DNA of 46,247 bases from Bacillota bacterium (GTDB taxonomy: Bacteria > Bacillota_I > Bacilli_A > Acholeplasmatales > UBA5453). The stretch's first letter is position 1, and every line of letters starts with the position of its first letter. Where the stretch lies: NCBI GenBank assembly GCA_023436805.1, contig JAEZHT010000045.1:1-46247 (forward strand). Direction: 5' to 3'. Shown piece by piece: positions 32,682 to 40,500 of this stretch. The translations under genes were made by a program, and so were the position numbers. The notes under the pieces were generated by a model. That model made no database searches. It was given only the letters and a program-made list of their open reading frames with translations, and was not told the DNA's origin.

Positions 32682-33674
32682 ATGAACGATTATATTCAAA
32701 GGTATATTTATGATGTCACCAAGCGTTTGGATGAAAAACAACGCGAAGACATCTCTAAAGAATTAGAAGCCAACATTTATGACATGTTGGGTGAAGACCA
32801 AAGCGATGCAAACATCAAAGCGGTGCTAACCACCTTAGGTTCACCAGCGAAAATGGCGATGAATTACAAAGAACCCCGTTATTTGATTTCCCCAGAATTA
32901 TTTGATGACTACAAGCATGTCTTGGTCATTGTGGTTGCAGTATTTGTGGGTATTTCATTCGCAACCGGCATCATTGGTGCGGTGACCGCTTCAGGGATTG
33001 AAATTTTAGAAGGTGTTTTAGAAACGATATTTGGTTCTATTCTATCCGCAGGGTTCAACGCTTTCGCTATCACGACGTTGATCTTTGCAGGCATTGAACT
33101 GTATCGAAAGAAAGTCAACCCACCATTCAAAGTGGAAAGTTTGCCGAAAATCCCTAAAGTCGAATCGAAGAAGAACCTTCGTGTAGAAATGATTATAGAA
33201 AGTGTCTTCGCGATTGTGTTTGGTTATATATTCATTCATCTGTTGTTGACCAACTATGTAGACATCAACGCGATATGGGATGAAGTCACTTTAGTCTATA
33301 CCGGGTCTGTATTAAACTCTTGGGTAGCCAACGTATTTGTCCCTTGGTTCATTGCCTATTTGGTACTTACAGTCATCATCAAAGTATTTCAATTTAAAGA
33401 AGGTGGATTCACCAAAGTACTTGGGTTTTTTTACACCATACTTGAACTCTCGAGCTTGGTGATCATGTCAATCGTGTTTACCAGAACCAATACATTCAAT
33501 TCAAACTTTGTTCAAACCATATCGACTGCTTTTGATATCGATTTTGCATATCATTTAGGGTTAGCCATTAAAGGCATCTTATCCTTGGTTTGGATCATCA
33601 CCACCATCGAATTGATTGTCACTTGGTACAAAATTTATCATCCCAAAAAAGGATTACCAAAACAAAAAAACTAG
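32682..33674 (+). CDS. HAAS-domain multi-pass membrane protein
   Basis: 330 residues. N-terminal cytosolic three-helix domain of about 65 residues (RYIYDVTKRLDEKQREDISKELEANIYDML, then TTLGSPAKMAMNY) of the HAAS/DUF1700 type, followed by about six membrane helices (starting near 78, 118, 165, 217, 243 and 290). HAAS proteins are nearly always paired with PadR repressors and are thought to sense or transmit membrane signals. AGGAGGA precedes the ATG. Ends on a shared terminator. Confidence 0.88.
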   Translation: MNDYIQRYIYDVTKRLDEKQREDISKELEANIYDMLGEDQSDANIKAVLTTLGSPAKMAMNYKEPRYLISPELFDDYKHVLVIVVAVFVGISFATGIIGAVTASGIEILEGVLETIFGSILSAGFNAFAITTLIFAGIELYRKKVNPPFKVESLPKIPKVESKKNLRVEMIIESVFAIVFGYIFIHLLLTNYVDINAIWDEVTLVYTGSVLNSWVANVFVPWFIAYLVLTVIIKVFQFKEGGFTKVLGFFYTILELSSLVIMSIVFTRTNTFNSNFVQTISTAFDIDFAYHLGLAIKGILSLVWIITTIELIVTWYKIYHPKKGLPKQKN

Positions 33675-33689
33675 CTGCGGCTAGTTTTT
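33665..33689 (+). terminator. Bidirectional terminator between HAAS and GH105 genes
   Basis: CTAGC (33671-33675), loop TGCG, GCTAG (33680-33684), extended by A-run and T-run on either side. The convergent genes both end inside it. Confidence 0.88.
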
Positions 33690-34814
33690 GATTTTTTTAA
33701 CTTCTGTATAAGCTAGGATGAATGGCCCAACGCCTTTCGCATCATTGGATACGATGGGTTCGGATAAATAATATTCGATTGTACCATCGCGACGGGTGTT
33801 GTGGTCTGGACCTAAACCAGCCACCAAGCAAATCCCGTCCATATTTAAATCACCATTTTTTTCAGAAATGTAGGTTTTAACAATCCCATTAAAGATATCT
33901 AAACCAATCGCTTGATATGAAACATCCAGCGCGCCTAAGCGTACACCTTTGAGAATAGCGTAAGCAAGTAAGGATGATCCGGAGGATTCGAGGTAATTGC
34001 CTTCTACATCACTTCGGTCAATCACTTGGTAAAACAGTTTGGATGTTTTGTCTTGATACTGTAAGAGGCCATCGACACATTCTTTTAAGAGTGGGAAGAA
34101 GAACGATTCTCTTTCTTTAAAGTTTGGGTTTAAATACCCAATGACATCGACCAAAGCGACGACATACCAACCGGTGGCACGTAACCAAAAGTTTTTCGAT
34201 AATCCGGTTTTTTTATCTGCCCAAAAGACGGTTTTTGAAGCGTCATAACCATGGTAATAAAGTTTTTTATCTTCATTGAACATGCGAGATCGAACAACTT
34301 TAAAATGATTCACGATGTCAGCGTAATTTTTTTCTTGGTTGAACACCGTTTCATAGCGGGTATAAAATGGTTGAGCCATGAATAAACCATCGAGCCACAC
34401 TTGTTGTGGGTAGATGAGTTTATGCCAGAAGGAACCTTCTTTGGTACGGGGTTGTCTTTTCACATGGGTATAGGTTAAATCGATGGCTTTCTTATACTTT
34501 AAATCTTGAGTTCGTGCATATAAATCAAACAAGACACGGGATTCACAAATGTCATCGAGGTTAAATGTTTTCATGTCATACCCAAGCATAGAACCATCGT
34601 TAGATACGTAATGGTCGATGAATGTTTTGACAAAGTCATAATATTTAGGGTCTTGTGTCTGGTCATAAAGGGACAATAAAGCCGTCATCATACAGCCATC
34701 AACATAATTCCAAGCGGCTGCTTTCCCTTGGTGGATGGCTTCAATGTTCCATAGGGGTTTGTCAGGCGTAGAGCCTTGCATCAATTTTTCAATATAGCGG
34801 TCAATCAATTTCAT
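33681..34814 (-). CDS. Glycoside hydrolase family 105 (unsaturated glucuronyl/galacturonyl hydrolase)
   Basis: YteR/YesR-like enzyme that removes unsaturated uronic acid from oligosaccharides left by polysaccharide lyases. Catalytic-type Asp in VWLDGLFMAQPF (D142) and in NLDDICESR (D88) align with the known YteR residues. LRATGWYVVALVDV, NYLESSGSSLLAYAI and EPIVSNDAKGVGPFILAY are further family elements. 377 residues with no signal peptide, so the enzyme is cytosolic and would need imported oligosaccharides. AAGGAGG lies before the ATG. It stands alone: no lyase or transporter gene is adjacent. Confidence 0.93.
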   Translation of the reverse strand: MKLIDRYIEKLMQGSTPDKPLWNIEAIHQGKAAAWNYVDGCMMTALLSLYDQTQDPKYYDFVKTFIDHYVSNDGSMLGYDMKTFNLDDICESRVLFDLYARTQDLKYKKAIDLTYTHVKRQPRTKEGSFWHKLIYPQQVWLDGLFMAQPFYTRYETVFNQEKNYADIVNHFKVVRSRMFNEDKKLYYHGYDASKTVFWADKKTGLSKNFWLRATGWYVVALVDVIGYLNPNFKERESFFFPLLKECVDGLLQYQDKTSKLFYQVIDRSDVEGNYLESSGSSLLAYAILKGVRLGALDVSYQAIGLDIFNGIVKTYISEKNGDLNMDGICLVAGLGPDHNTRRDGTIEYYLSEPIVSNDAKGVGPFILAYTEVKKIKN

Positions 34815-34839
34815 GGTTGAACCTCCTTAATTCAATCCA

Positions 34840-34868
34840 ATTATACCGCATAATTTTAGATAATCCAA
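34840..34868 (-). promoter_or_regulatory. Promoter of GH105 gene
   Basis: On the minus strand TTGGAT (34868-34863), 17-base spacer, TATAAT (34845-34840). Confidence 0.65.
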
Positions 34869-34922
34869 GGCTTTAAAAGGCATTTGAAGTTTTCTTTATC
34901 ACTGTTCATCATGATAGACGAA

Positions 34923-34942
34923 AATGGCGAAAATAAGCCATT
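34923..34942 (+). repeat. Inverted repeat in GH105-MATE intergenic region
   Basis: AATGGC (34923-34928), 8 bases, GCCATT (34937-34942). It lies between the two divergent promoters and could be an operator. Confidence 0.4.
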
Positions 34943-34964
34943 ATAGAAGAATTATGAGAAAGTC

Positions 34965-35011
34965 CATATATTGTATATATGATTGCAAAAGGGTGGTTAT
35001 TACGTTATAAT
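34965..35011 (+). promoter_or_regulatory. Promoter of MATE gene with adjacent palindrome
   Basis: TTGCAA (34983-34988), 17-base spacer, TATAAT (35006-35011). Directly upstream is a perfect inverted repeat CATATAT (34965-34971), TGT, ATATATG (34975-34981), the size of a regulator site. Confidence 0.7.
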
Positions 35012-35037
35012 AGATACGTTATTGAAAGGGTCTTTAT

Positions 35038-36450
35038 ATGGGTCAGCGTACACGTAAGTATTTAATACTTGAAGATAAAAACATCATCAAAGGCATCGTT
35101 GTCATGGCGTTACCTTTATTTTTTGCTAATTTATTAAAGTCACTTCATGACATCGTTGACTCTTTTTTCTTAGCCCGTATGGATGGCACAGAAGATGCAA
35201 TTGCATCGACACTCGCTGCCATCAACATCCACTGGCCAATCTATAATATATTCAATGCTTTAGGGATTGGTTTAGGGATTGCTGGGGTTGGAATCATCAG
35301 CCAATATTTAGGTTCTGGTAAAGAAAGTACAGCCAAAGTATACGCAGCCAAATTATTGACATTTTCGGTGGTTTTGGGGGTTGTTGTCAACGCATTGTTG
35401 TTCTTTGGGGCACCACTCATCGCCAAAATGATGGGTGCTGAAGGATTGACATTTGAATATGCGGTCACGTATTTTAGATACCGCTCCATGGAGTTCACAT
35501 TCGTTTATATATTTCTCGCTTATCAAGCCATCCGTCAAGCCAGTGGTGATACATTCTCACCAGTCATGTTATCTTTAGTAAGTATCATCATCAACATGTT
35601 TTTGACTTGGTTATTCATATCGGTATTCAAGATGGGCATAGCTGGCGCAGGGTTATCGACACTCATCGGTCAAGCCGTCATCGTGCCATTTGCAGTGTAT
35701 GATTTGTTTTTTTCCAAAGATCACCCTAGAATTGAAACGAAAGACCTTGGCTTTGATAGCCATATTTTAAAAGAAATTTCCAAGTTCGCATTGCCATCTG
35801 CAACCGCACAAGCATTTTCATCTTTAGGTTTCGCTGTCATTCAAGCGATGATCCTCAGTTATGGTGATGTCGTATCCTCAGGGTTTTCAACGGGTAATCG
35901 AATTTCATCCTTATTATTGAACCCAGTCATGGCGATTGGTTCTGTGGTCACTGCTTATATAGGTCAAAACATTGGTGCCAATAACCCGCATAGAGCGAAA
36001 AAATCCTACGAAGTGGCGAGAAACTTGAGCGTCATCATCATGGTTATTGGCGTCTTGATCATCATTCCTTTCGCGAAACCCATCGCACAGTTCATCGTTG
36101 GACCTAAAAATGGTTCGATTGTCGCGGTGACGGTTGAGTATTCGATATGGATTTTAGGGACACAACCGTTGATGGCCATGTTCCAAACCCATTTGTCCGC
36201 CTTCAATGGCTCAGGCAATAATAAATACGCCTTGATGATGACATTCACGCGGTTATGGATTTTACGTGTACCACTCGTTTTATTCTTTAAATACGCCACA
36301 GACGTTGGTTATGCCGGCATTTGGTATGCCATGGTCATTTCCAACTTAATCATATTATTTATGGGTTCATATCTTTATCGCAAGGTGAAATTCCAAAGGA
36401 AGGTATTCATCGATGAACACGAAGAACCTGTGGACAATTTTTCAATCTAA
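35038..36450 (+). CDS. MATE-family efflux protein
   Basis: Na+ or H+ coupled multidrug/organic-cation exporter, 470 residues with about 12 membrane helices in two similar halves. Typical elements: MALPLFFANLLKSLHDIVDSFFLA, GIGLGIAGVGIISQYLGSG, MGIAGAGLSTLIGQ, LPSATAQAFSSLGFAVIQAMILSYGD, GQNIGANNPHRAKKSYEVA, and FNGSGNNKYALMMTFTRLWILRVPL. AAAGGGT precedes the ATG. The 3' end overlaps queG by 38 bases. Substrate cannot be read from sequence. Confidence 0.94.
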   Translation: MGQRTRKYLILEDKNIIKGIVVMALPLFFANLLKSLHDIVDSFFLARMDGTEDAIASTLAAINIHWPIYNIFNALGIGLGIAGVGIISQYLGSGKESTAKVYAAKLLTFSVVLGVVVNALLFFGAPLIAKMMGAEGLTFEYAVTYFRYRSMEFTFVYIFLAYQAIRQASGDTFSPVMLSLVSIIINMFLTWLFISVFKMGIAGAGLSTLIGQAVIVPFAVYDLFFSKDHPRIETKDLGFDSHILKEISKFALPSATAQAFSSLGFAVIQAMILSYGDVVSSGFSTGNRISSLLLNPVMAIGSVVTAYIGQNIGANNPHRAKKSYEVARNLSVIIMVIGVLIIIPFAKPIAQFIVGPKNGSIVAVTVEYSIWILGTQPLMAMFQTHLSAFNGSGNNKYALMMTFTRLWILRVPLVLFFKYATDVGYAGIWYAMVISNLIILFMGSYLYRKVKFQRKVFIDEHEEPVDNFSI

Positions 36451-37342
36451 ATTCGATTTGGTTGGCATCATCCGAACCAAAGACTACTTAGAGGCCGCCC
36501 GTCAAATGGGTAAAAACGTCATTCAAGAGACGTATCCAACGATGGTTGTTTTGGGTTTGAGCTATCCAAAACGTATCATAAAACATACCAAAACCCATCT
36601 CGTACCTTCTTTTTATACCTTTGGTAAAGACTACCACATGGTGTTGAAAGACCGCATGCTTGAGGTGTTGAATGATTTGGATATCGAATACCGCTTGGGT
36701 GTCGATAATCATAACCACGATGAACGTTTGGCAGCCACTTTGGCTGGTTTAGGCTTTTTCGGGAAAAACCAATTGATTATTAACGAACAATTGGGGTCTT
36801 ACTTTTTCCTCGGATTGGTATTTTTAAATATCGAAATCGAACGAGAAATCAAACTGAATGTTTCAGATGATTGTGGAACGTGCCGAAAATGCATCGATGC
36901 GTGCCCAACCAATGCCTTATCTGAAACAGATTATCGTATGGATCTCTGTATGAGTCATTACAATCAATCCAAACGCATCTTGACTGACCATGAGATGGAT
37001 GCCAACTATAGTTTATTTGGTTGTGACATCTGTCAAATGGTGTGTCCTAAAAATGTGAACATCCTAAAACAAACCCACCCTGAATTTGAACTTTCAGGGA
37101 AAGAAATGGTATCGATTGTTGATTTATTCACCGATTCAGAAAAGGTATTTAAAGACAAATATAAAGACATGCCTTATTTATGGAAAGGCAAAACAGTATT
37201 GATGCGAAATGCATTGTTGATCATCAAACGACTGAAACTGAAAGAACACATCGACTTGATTGAATCGACAAAAGATAAATCCAAAGTCGAATGGTATCAA
37301 GATACATTAGAACGTGTCCTAAAATCACTGAAGGAGGACTAG
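36413..37342 (+). CDS. queG: Epoxyqueuosine reductase
   Basis: Last step of queuosine synthesis in tRNA: reduces epoxyqueuosine using a cobalamin cofactor and two [4Fe-4S] clusters. Ferredoxin-type motifs CGTCRKCIDACP and CDICQMVCP; GFFGKNQLIINEQLGSYFFLG upstream. 309 residues, a short form lacking the C-terminal HEAT region of longer homologues. AAGGAAGG lies 7 bases before the ATG, inside the MATE gene. It is followed one base later by trmL, as yhbA and cspR cluster in Bacillus. Confidence 0.94.
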   Translation: MNTKNLWTIFQSKFDLVGIIRTKDYLEAARQMGKNVIQETYPTMVVLGLSYPKRIIKHTKTHLVPSFYTFGKDYHMVLKDRMLEVLNDLDIEYRLGVDNHNHDERLAATLAGLGFFGKNQLIINEQLGSYFFLGLVFLNIEIEREIKLNVSDDCGTCRKCIDACPTNALSETDYRMDLCMSHYNQSKRILTDHEMDANYSLFGCDICQMVCPKNVNILKQTHPEFELSGKEMVSIVDLFTDSEKVFKDKYKDMPYLWKGKTVLMRNALLIIKRLKLKEHIDLIESTKDKSKVEWYQDTLERVLKSLKED

Positions 37343-37343
37343 T

Positions 37344-37865
37344 ATGGAATTAAATATCGTTTTATTTGAACCTGAAATCCCTCAAAATACAGGGAACATC
37401 ATGCGTACATGTGTGGGTATCAATGCGAAACTACACTTGATCAAACCCTTGGGTTTTTCACTGGATGAAAAGTATTTAAAAAGAAGTGCACTCGATTATA
37501 TTAAAGATTTAAACTATACCATTTATGAAAACTATCAAGACTTTTCATCGAAAAATCCGGGACAGTATTTCTTTTTAACCCGTTATGGCAAAAAGACATA
37601 TTCTGAAATTGATTATACAAAAGTCGACCAACCCATCTATTTGATTTTTGGTAAAGAATCCACTGGGGTGGACAGAACCATTTTGGCTGCCCATATGGAC
37701 ACGTGTTACCGCATCCCAACCACCGACAAAATCAGATCGCTCAATTTATCCAATGCTGTTGCACTGGTCGCCTTTGAGGTGATGAGACAAGTGGATTTTG
37801 AAGGTTTACACAAATATGAGCCTGAAACACTTAAGGGCAAAGATTTCTTGGACCAATTCAAATGA
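37344..37865 (+). CDS. trmL: tRNA (cytidine/uridine-34-2'-O)-methyltransferase
   Basis: SPOUT-class methylase acting on the wobble base of tRNA-Leu. MELNIVLFEPEIPQNTGNIMRTC, LIKPLGFSLDEKYLKRSALDY, LIFGKESTGVD and YRIPTTDKIRSLNLSNAVALVAFEVMRQ are complete family motifs. 173 residues. AAGGAGG precedes the ATG. It acts on the same tRNA position class as queuosine (34), which suits the pairing with queG. Ends in an ATGA overlap with pcp. Confidence 0.96.
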   Translation: MELNIVLFEPEIPQNTGNIMRTCVGINAKLHLIKPLGFSLDEKYLKRSALDYIKDLNYTIYENYQDFSSKNPGQYFFLTRYGKKTYSEIDYTKVDQPIYLIFGKESTGVDRTILAAHMDTCYRIPTTDKIRSLNLSNAVALVAFEVMRQVDFEGLHKYEPETLKGKDFLDQFK

Positions 37866-38380
37866 TCTTAGTCACTGCATTTGAACCGTTTGGTGGAAAA
37901 ACTTGGAATGCTTCAAAAATGATATTGGACCGGATTCAATCCGATGTGTATAAACTAGAATTACCAGTATCTATAACAAAAGTAAAAGAAGTCATTACGC
38001 ATTTGGATTTACACCAGTACCATTTCATCTTAATGCTCGGTGAAGCCAATCGCGATGTGTTATCATTAGAACAATTTGCTTATAATGAATTAGACATGCG
38101 GATCCCTGACAATCAAGGCATTCAACTATTAAAACAGCCCATCGATGATGGTGAAACATTTAAGACCCCCATCGATTTGACAAACTTATTGAAACCCGGG
38201 GTAGTTCAATCTGAAGACCCAGGTCGTTATTTATGTAATTATGCGTACTATCATATGGGAAAAATGCACCCAAACGTGTTATTTATTCATGTGTCAGCAA
38301 CGCAAGATACCGTTGAGTCTCAAACTCAACTTATAGAGGAGATCATTCATGAAATTAAGACCATTTCAATCGCTCGGTGA
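37862..38380 (+). CDS. pcp: Pyroglutamyl-peptidase I, short form
   Basis: Cysteine peptidase (family C15) that removes N-terminal pyroglutamate. FEPFGGKTWNAS, LEQFAYNELDMRIPDNQG, GRYLCNYAYYHM and FIHVS are visible, giving the expected triad E70-C125-H143. At 172 residues it is clearly shorter than the usual 200-215. The loss lies in the stretch between the N-terminal motif and the Glu motif and at the C-terminus. The usual VCIGQAGGR segment is LMLGEANRD here. Probably active, but substrate range may differ. Overlaps trmL by 4 bases and the next gene by 32. Confidence 0.85.
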   Translation: MILVTAFEPFGGKTWNASKMILDRIQSDVYKLELPVSITKVKEVITHLDLHQYHFILMLGEANRDVLSLEQFAYNELDMRIPDNQGIQLLKQPIDDGETFKTPIDLTNLLKPGVVQSEDPGRYLCNYAYYHMGKMHPNVLFIHVSATQDTVESQTQLIEEIIHEIKTISIAR

Positions 38381-38981
38381 AGAGATTGCGAATGCAGTAA
38401 GCCATGGACTTGGTGCTGTATTCGGTATTGTAGCACTCATATTAATGTTATTAAAGGCAAACCACAGTAATGAAGTTTTTGGTGCGTTGGTCTTCGGTTT
38501 TAGCATCATCATCTTGTATACCATGAGCACGCTTTATCACGCATTCAAACGTGATACCAAAGCGAAACGCCTATTTAAACGTTTTGACCACATTTCGATT
38601 TACATTTTGATTGGGGGCACATTCGCACCCATCTTCATCATAGTTGTCGAAAAACCCATGGGGTGGTATTTGTTGATTGGTCAATGGTTGTTGATTGCTT
38701 TAGGGGCAACCATGAAAGCCATCCACATCCACAAGTGGCAAATCCCTCATTTACTCCTATATATTATTTTAGGATGGAGTGGTTTGACATTGATTGGACC
38801 GTTATTTGAACTTTCACAAGGGGCATTTTACTTCATCTTAGCTGGTGGTATCGCCTATACCGTTGGTGTTATTTTCTATGCCTTATCTAAAGTCTTTAAA
38901 TACAGTCACTTTGTTTGGCACATCTTCGTATTTTTAGGTACTTTATTACAATTTATCGCAATTTATGGGTATTTACTCTAA
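38349..38981 (+). CDS. Hemolysin III family membrane protein (YqfA/PAQR type)
   Basis: Seven-helix membrane protein, 210 residues. Family motifs: EEIANAVSHGLGA, STLYHAFKR with the first metal-ligand His, RFDHISIYILIGGTFAP, and FVWHIFVFLGTLLQF with the last His. Despite the name, function is not established; PAQR relatives are linked to membrane lipid homeostasis. AGAGGAG before the ATG lies inside pcp. Last gene of the MATE-queG-trmL-pcp run; no terminator is evident. Confidence 0.92.
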   Translation: MKLRPFQSLGEEIANAVSHGLGAVFGIVALILMLLKANHSNEVFGALVFGFSIIILYTMSTLYHAFKRDTKAKRLFKRFDHISIYILIGGTFAPIFIIVVEKPMGWYLLIGQWLLIALGATMKAIHIHKWQIPHLLLYIILGWSGLTLIGPLFELSQGAFYFILAGGIAYTVGVIFYALSKVFKYSHFVWHIFVFLGTLLQFIAIYGYLL

Positions 38982-38999
38982 AAAACACCAGAAATAAAT

Positions 39000-39021
39000 A
39001 TTGTGAATAAATATTCATAAT
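39000..39021 (+). promoter_or_regulatory. Imperfect dyad upstream of ackA promoter
   Basis: ATTGTGAAT (39000-39008), 4 bases, ATTCATAAT (39013-39021), with one mismatch between arms. It recalls Rex or CRP/FNR sites but the half-site spacing is not standard for either. It ends 14 bases before the -35. Confidence 0.4.
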
Positions 39022-39035
39022 GAGTGGGAAAAATC

Positions 39036-39064
39036 TTGCAAAAGCAAGCGAATTATATTATCAT
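39036..39064 (+). promoter_or_regulatory. Promoter of ackA
   Basis: TTGCAA (39036-39041), 17-base spacer, TATCAT (39059-39064). The -35 lies within a small inverted repeat CTTGC-AAAA-GCAAG (39035-39048). Confidence 0.6.
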
Positions 39065-39095
39065 AAAGGTGAACAAACAAGGAGATCATTATACT

Positions 39096-40271
39096 ATGAA
39101 AATTATGGCAGTCAATGCGGGTAGCTCTTCGATTAAATTCCAATTGCTAGAAATGCCAGCTGAAAAACAAATCACGTCTGGGATTGTTGAAAGAATTGGG
39201 TCAGAAGAAGCCCTATTTACCATCAAATATAACGGGGAAAAGTTCGTAGAAACTTTACCAATCAAAGATCACGCTGTAGGTGTTGAACTGATTTTAGAAG
39301 GTTTAGTCAAACACAATGTCATTGCCAATATCAATGACATCGAAGGCGTTGGACACAGGGTAGTTCAAGGCGGCGAATTCTTTAAAGATTCAACCGTCAT
39401 CACGGATGAAGTCTTACAAAAGATCATCGACTTGGGCGAAATGGCACCACTCCATAACCCAGCGAACGCAACAGGGATCAAAGCATTTAGAAAAGTATTA
39501 CCGCATGTTACACAAGTGGCGGTATTCGATACCACATTCCATCAAACCATGCAAAAGGATGCGTATCTTTATGGTACCCCTTATGAATGGTATACCCAAT
39601 ACGGCATCCGTAAATATGGATTCCACGGCACGAGCCACCAATATGTATCAGAAAAAGCCAACCAATTGATGGGTTCAACTCAAACCAAAGTGGTTGTATG
39701 CCACATTGGTAACGGGGCTTCCTTATCAGCTGTTAAAAACGGGCATTGTGTGGAAACATCGATGGGATTCACACCACTTGAGGGCTTCCCGATGGGTACC
39801 CGTTCAGGTTCGATTGACCCAGCGATTACCGCTTATATGTCAAACAAACTCAACAAATCGGCTCAAGAAATCACAGATATTTTAAATAAGAAGTCAGGAT
39901 ACCTTGGTATTTCAGGCTTATCGAATGACGCTAGAGACATCGAAGCAGCCATCGAAAAAGGCAATGAAAGAGCACGCTTGGCTTTCGATATTCAAGCCAA
40001 ACAAATTGCTGACTATATCGGCTCATATTATGTTTACATGGGTGGGTTAGACGCGATTTGCTTCACCGCTGGTATTGGTGAAAACTCACCAGTCTTAAGA
40101 CAAATGATCATCGATCGTTTGGCAGTCCTTGGGGTTGAACTCAACAAAGACCTCAACAAACTTCGTGGCGAAAGACTCATTTCAACCGAAAACTCTAAGG
40201 TCAAAGTCTTCATCATCCCAACCGATGAAGAAGTCATGATTGCTAGAGACACGATGAGATTATCACACTAA
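39096..40271 (+). CDS. ackA: Acetate kinase
   Basis: Converts acetyl phosphate and ADP to acetate and ATP: substrate-level phosphorylation in fermentation. MAVNAGSSSIKFQL, VFDTTFHQTM, YGFHGTSH, VVCHIGNGASLSAV, TSMGFTPLEGFPMGTRSGSIDP and FTAGIGENSPVLR are all present. The ATG at 39096 is chosen because AAGGAGA lies before it and MKIMAVNAGSSS is the normal start; an earlier in-frame GTG at 39024 precedes the promoter. 391 residues. No pta gene is next to it. Confidence 0.97.
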   Translation: MKIMAVNAGSSSIKFQLLEMPAEKQITSGIVERIGSEEALFTIKYNGEKFVETLPIKDHAVGVELILEGLVKHNVIANINDIEGVGHRVVQGGEFFKDSTVITDEVLQKIIDLGEMAPLHNPANATGIKAFRKVLPHVTQVAVFDTTFHQTMQKDAYLYGTPYEWYTQYGIRKYGFHGTSHQYVSEKANQLMGSTQTKVVVCHIGNGASLSAVKNGHCVETSMGFTPLEGFPMGTRSGSIDPAITAYMSNKLNKSAQEITDILNKKSGYLGISGLSNDARDIEAAIEKGNERARLAFDIQAKQIADYIGSYYVYMGGLDAICFTAGIGENSPVLRQMIIDRLAVLGVELNKDLNKLRGERLISTENSKVKVFIIPTDEEVMIARDTMRLSH

Positions 40272-40280
40272 TTTAAACTC

Positions 40281-40311
40281 AAAAACGCTACCCCAGGGTG
40301 GCGTTTTTTTT
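40281..40311 (+). terminator. Intrinsic terminator after ackA
   Basis: ACGCTACC (40285-40292), loop CCAG, GGTGGCGT (40297-40304), one T-G pair, then T-run; A-run on the 5' side. Confidence 0.9.
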
Positions 40312-40327
40312 CTATTCAAAAAGAAAT

Positions 40328-40480
40328 ATTGAAACATTTAAAAAAATCTTAAAATCGGTTACACAAACCACTTGAAATTATGTAAGCGCTTGTGATAAGA
40401 TGAATATACAAATTGAAATGTTTCAATTCTTTTTATGGAAGGTTAGATATAAACCCATTCTATAGAATGTATCCGATACA
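40328..40480 (+). promoter_or_regulatory. Promoter and operator cluster of the sugar operon
   Basis: Promoter TTGAAA (40372-40377), 18-base spacer, TAAGAT (40396-40401, extended by TGA). The spacer holds TGTAAGCGCTTGTGA (40381-40395), which matches LacI/CcpA-type operators with central CG. Just after the predicted transcription start is ATTGAAATGTTTCAAT (40412-40427), a palindrome of ATTGAAA/TTTCAAT; a related half site ATTGAAACATTT lies at 40328-40339. Further on are two perfect palindromes, ATTCTATAGAAT (40457-40468) and TGTATCCGATACA (40468-40480). The encoded LacI-family protein and a CcpA homologue are the likely binders. Confidence 0.7.
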
Positions 40481-40500
40481 AAAATTTAAGGGAGGTTCAC

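Noticed and set aside
39001..39020. A Rex operator upstream of ackA
   Set aside because: TTGTGAA and TTCATAA are 6 bases apart; known Rex sites have 4 and a fully symmetric right half. Kept only as an unnamed dyad.
39024..39095. N-terminal extension of acetate kinase from GTG 39024
   Set aside because: It would start before the -35 and add 24 residues not found in the family.
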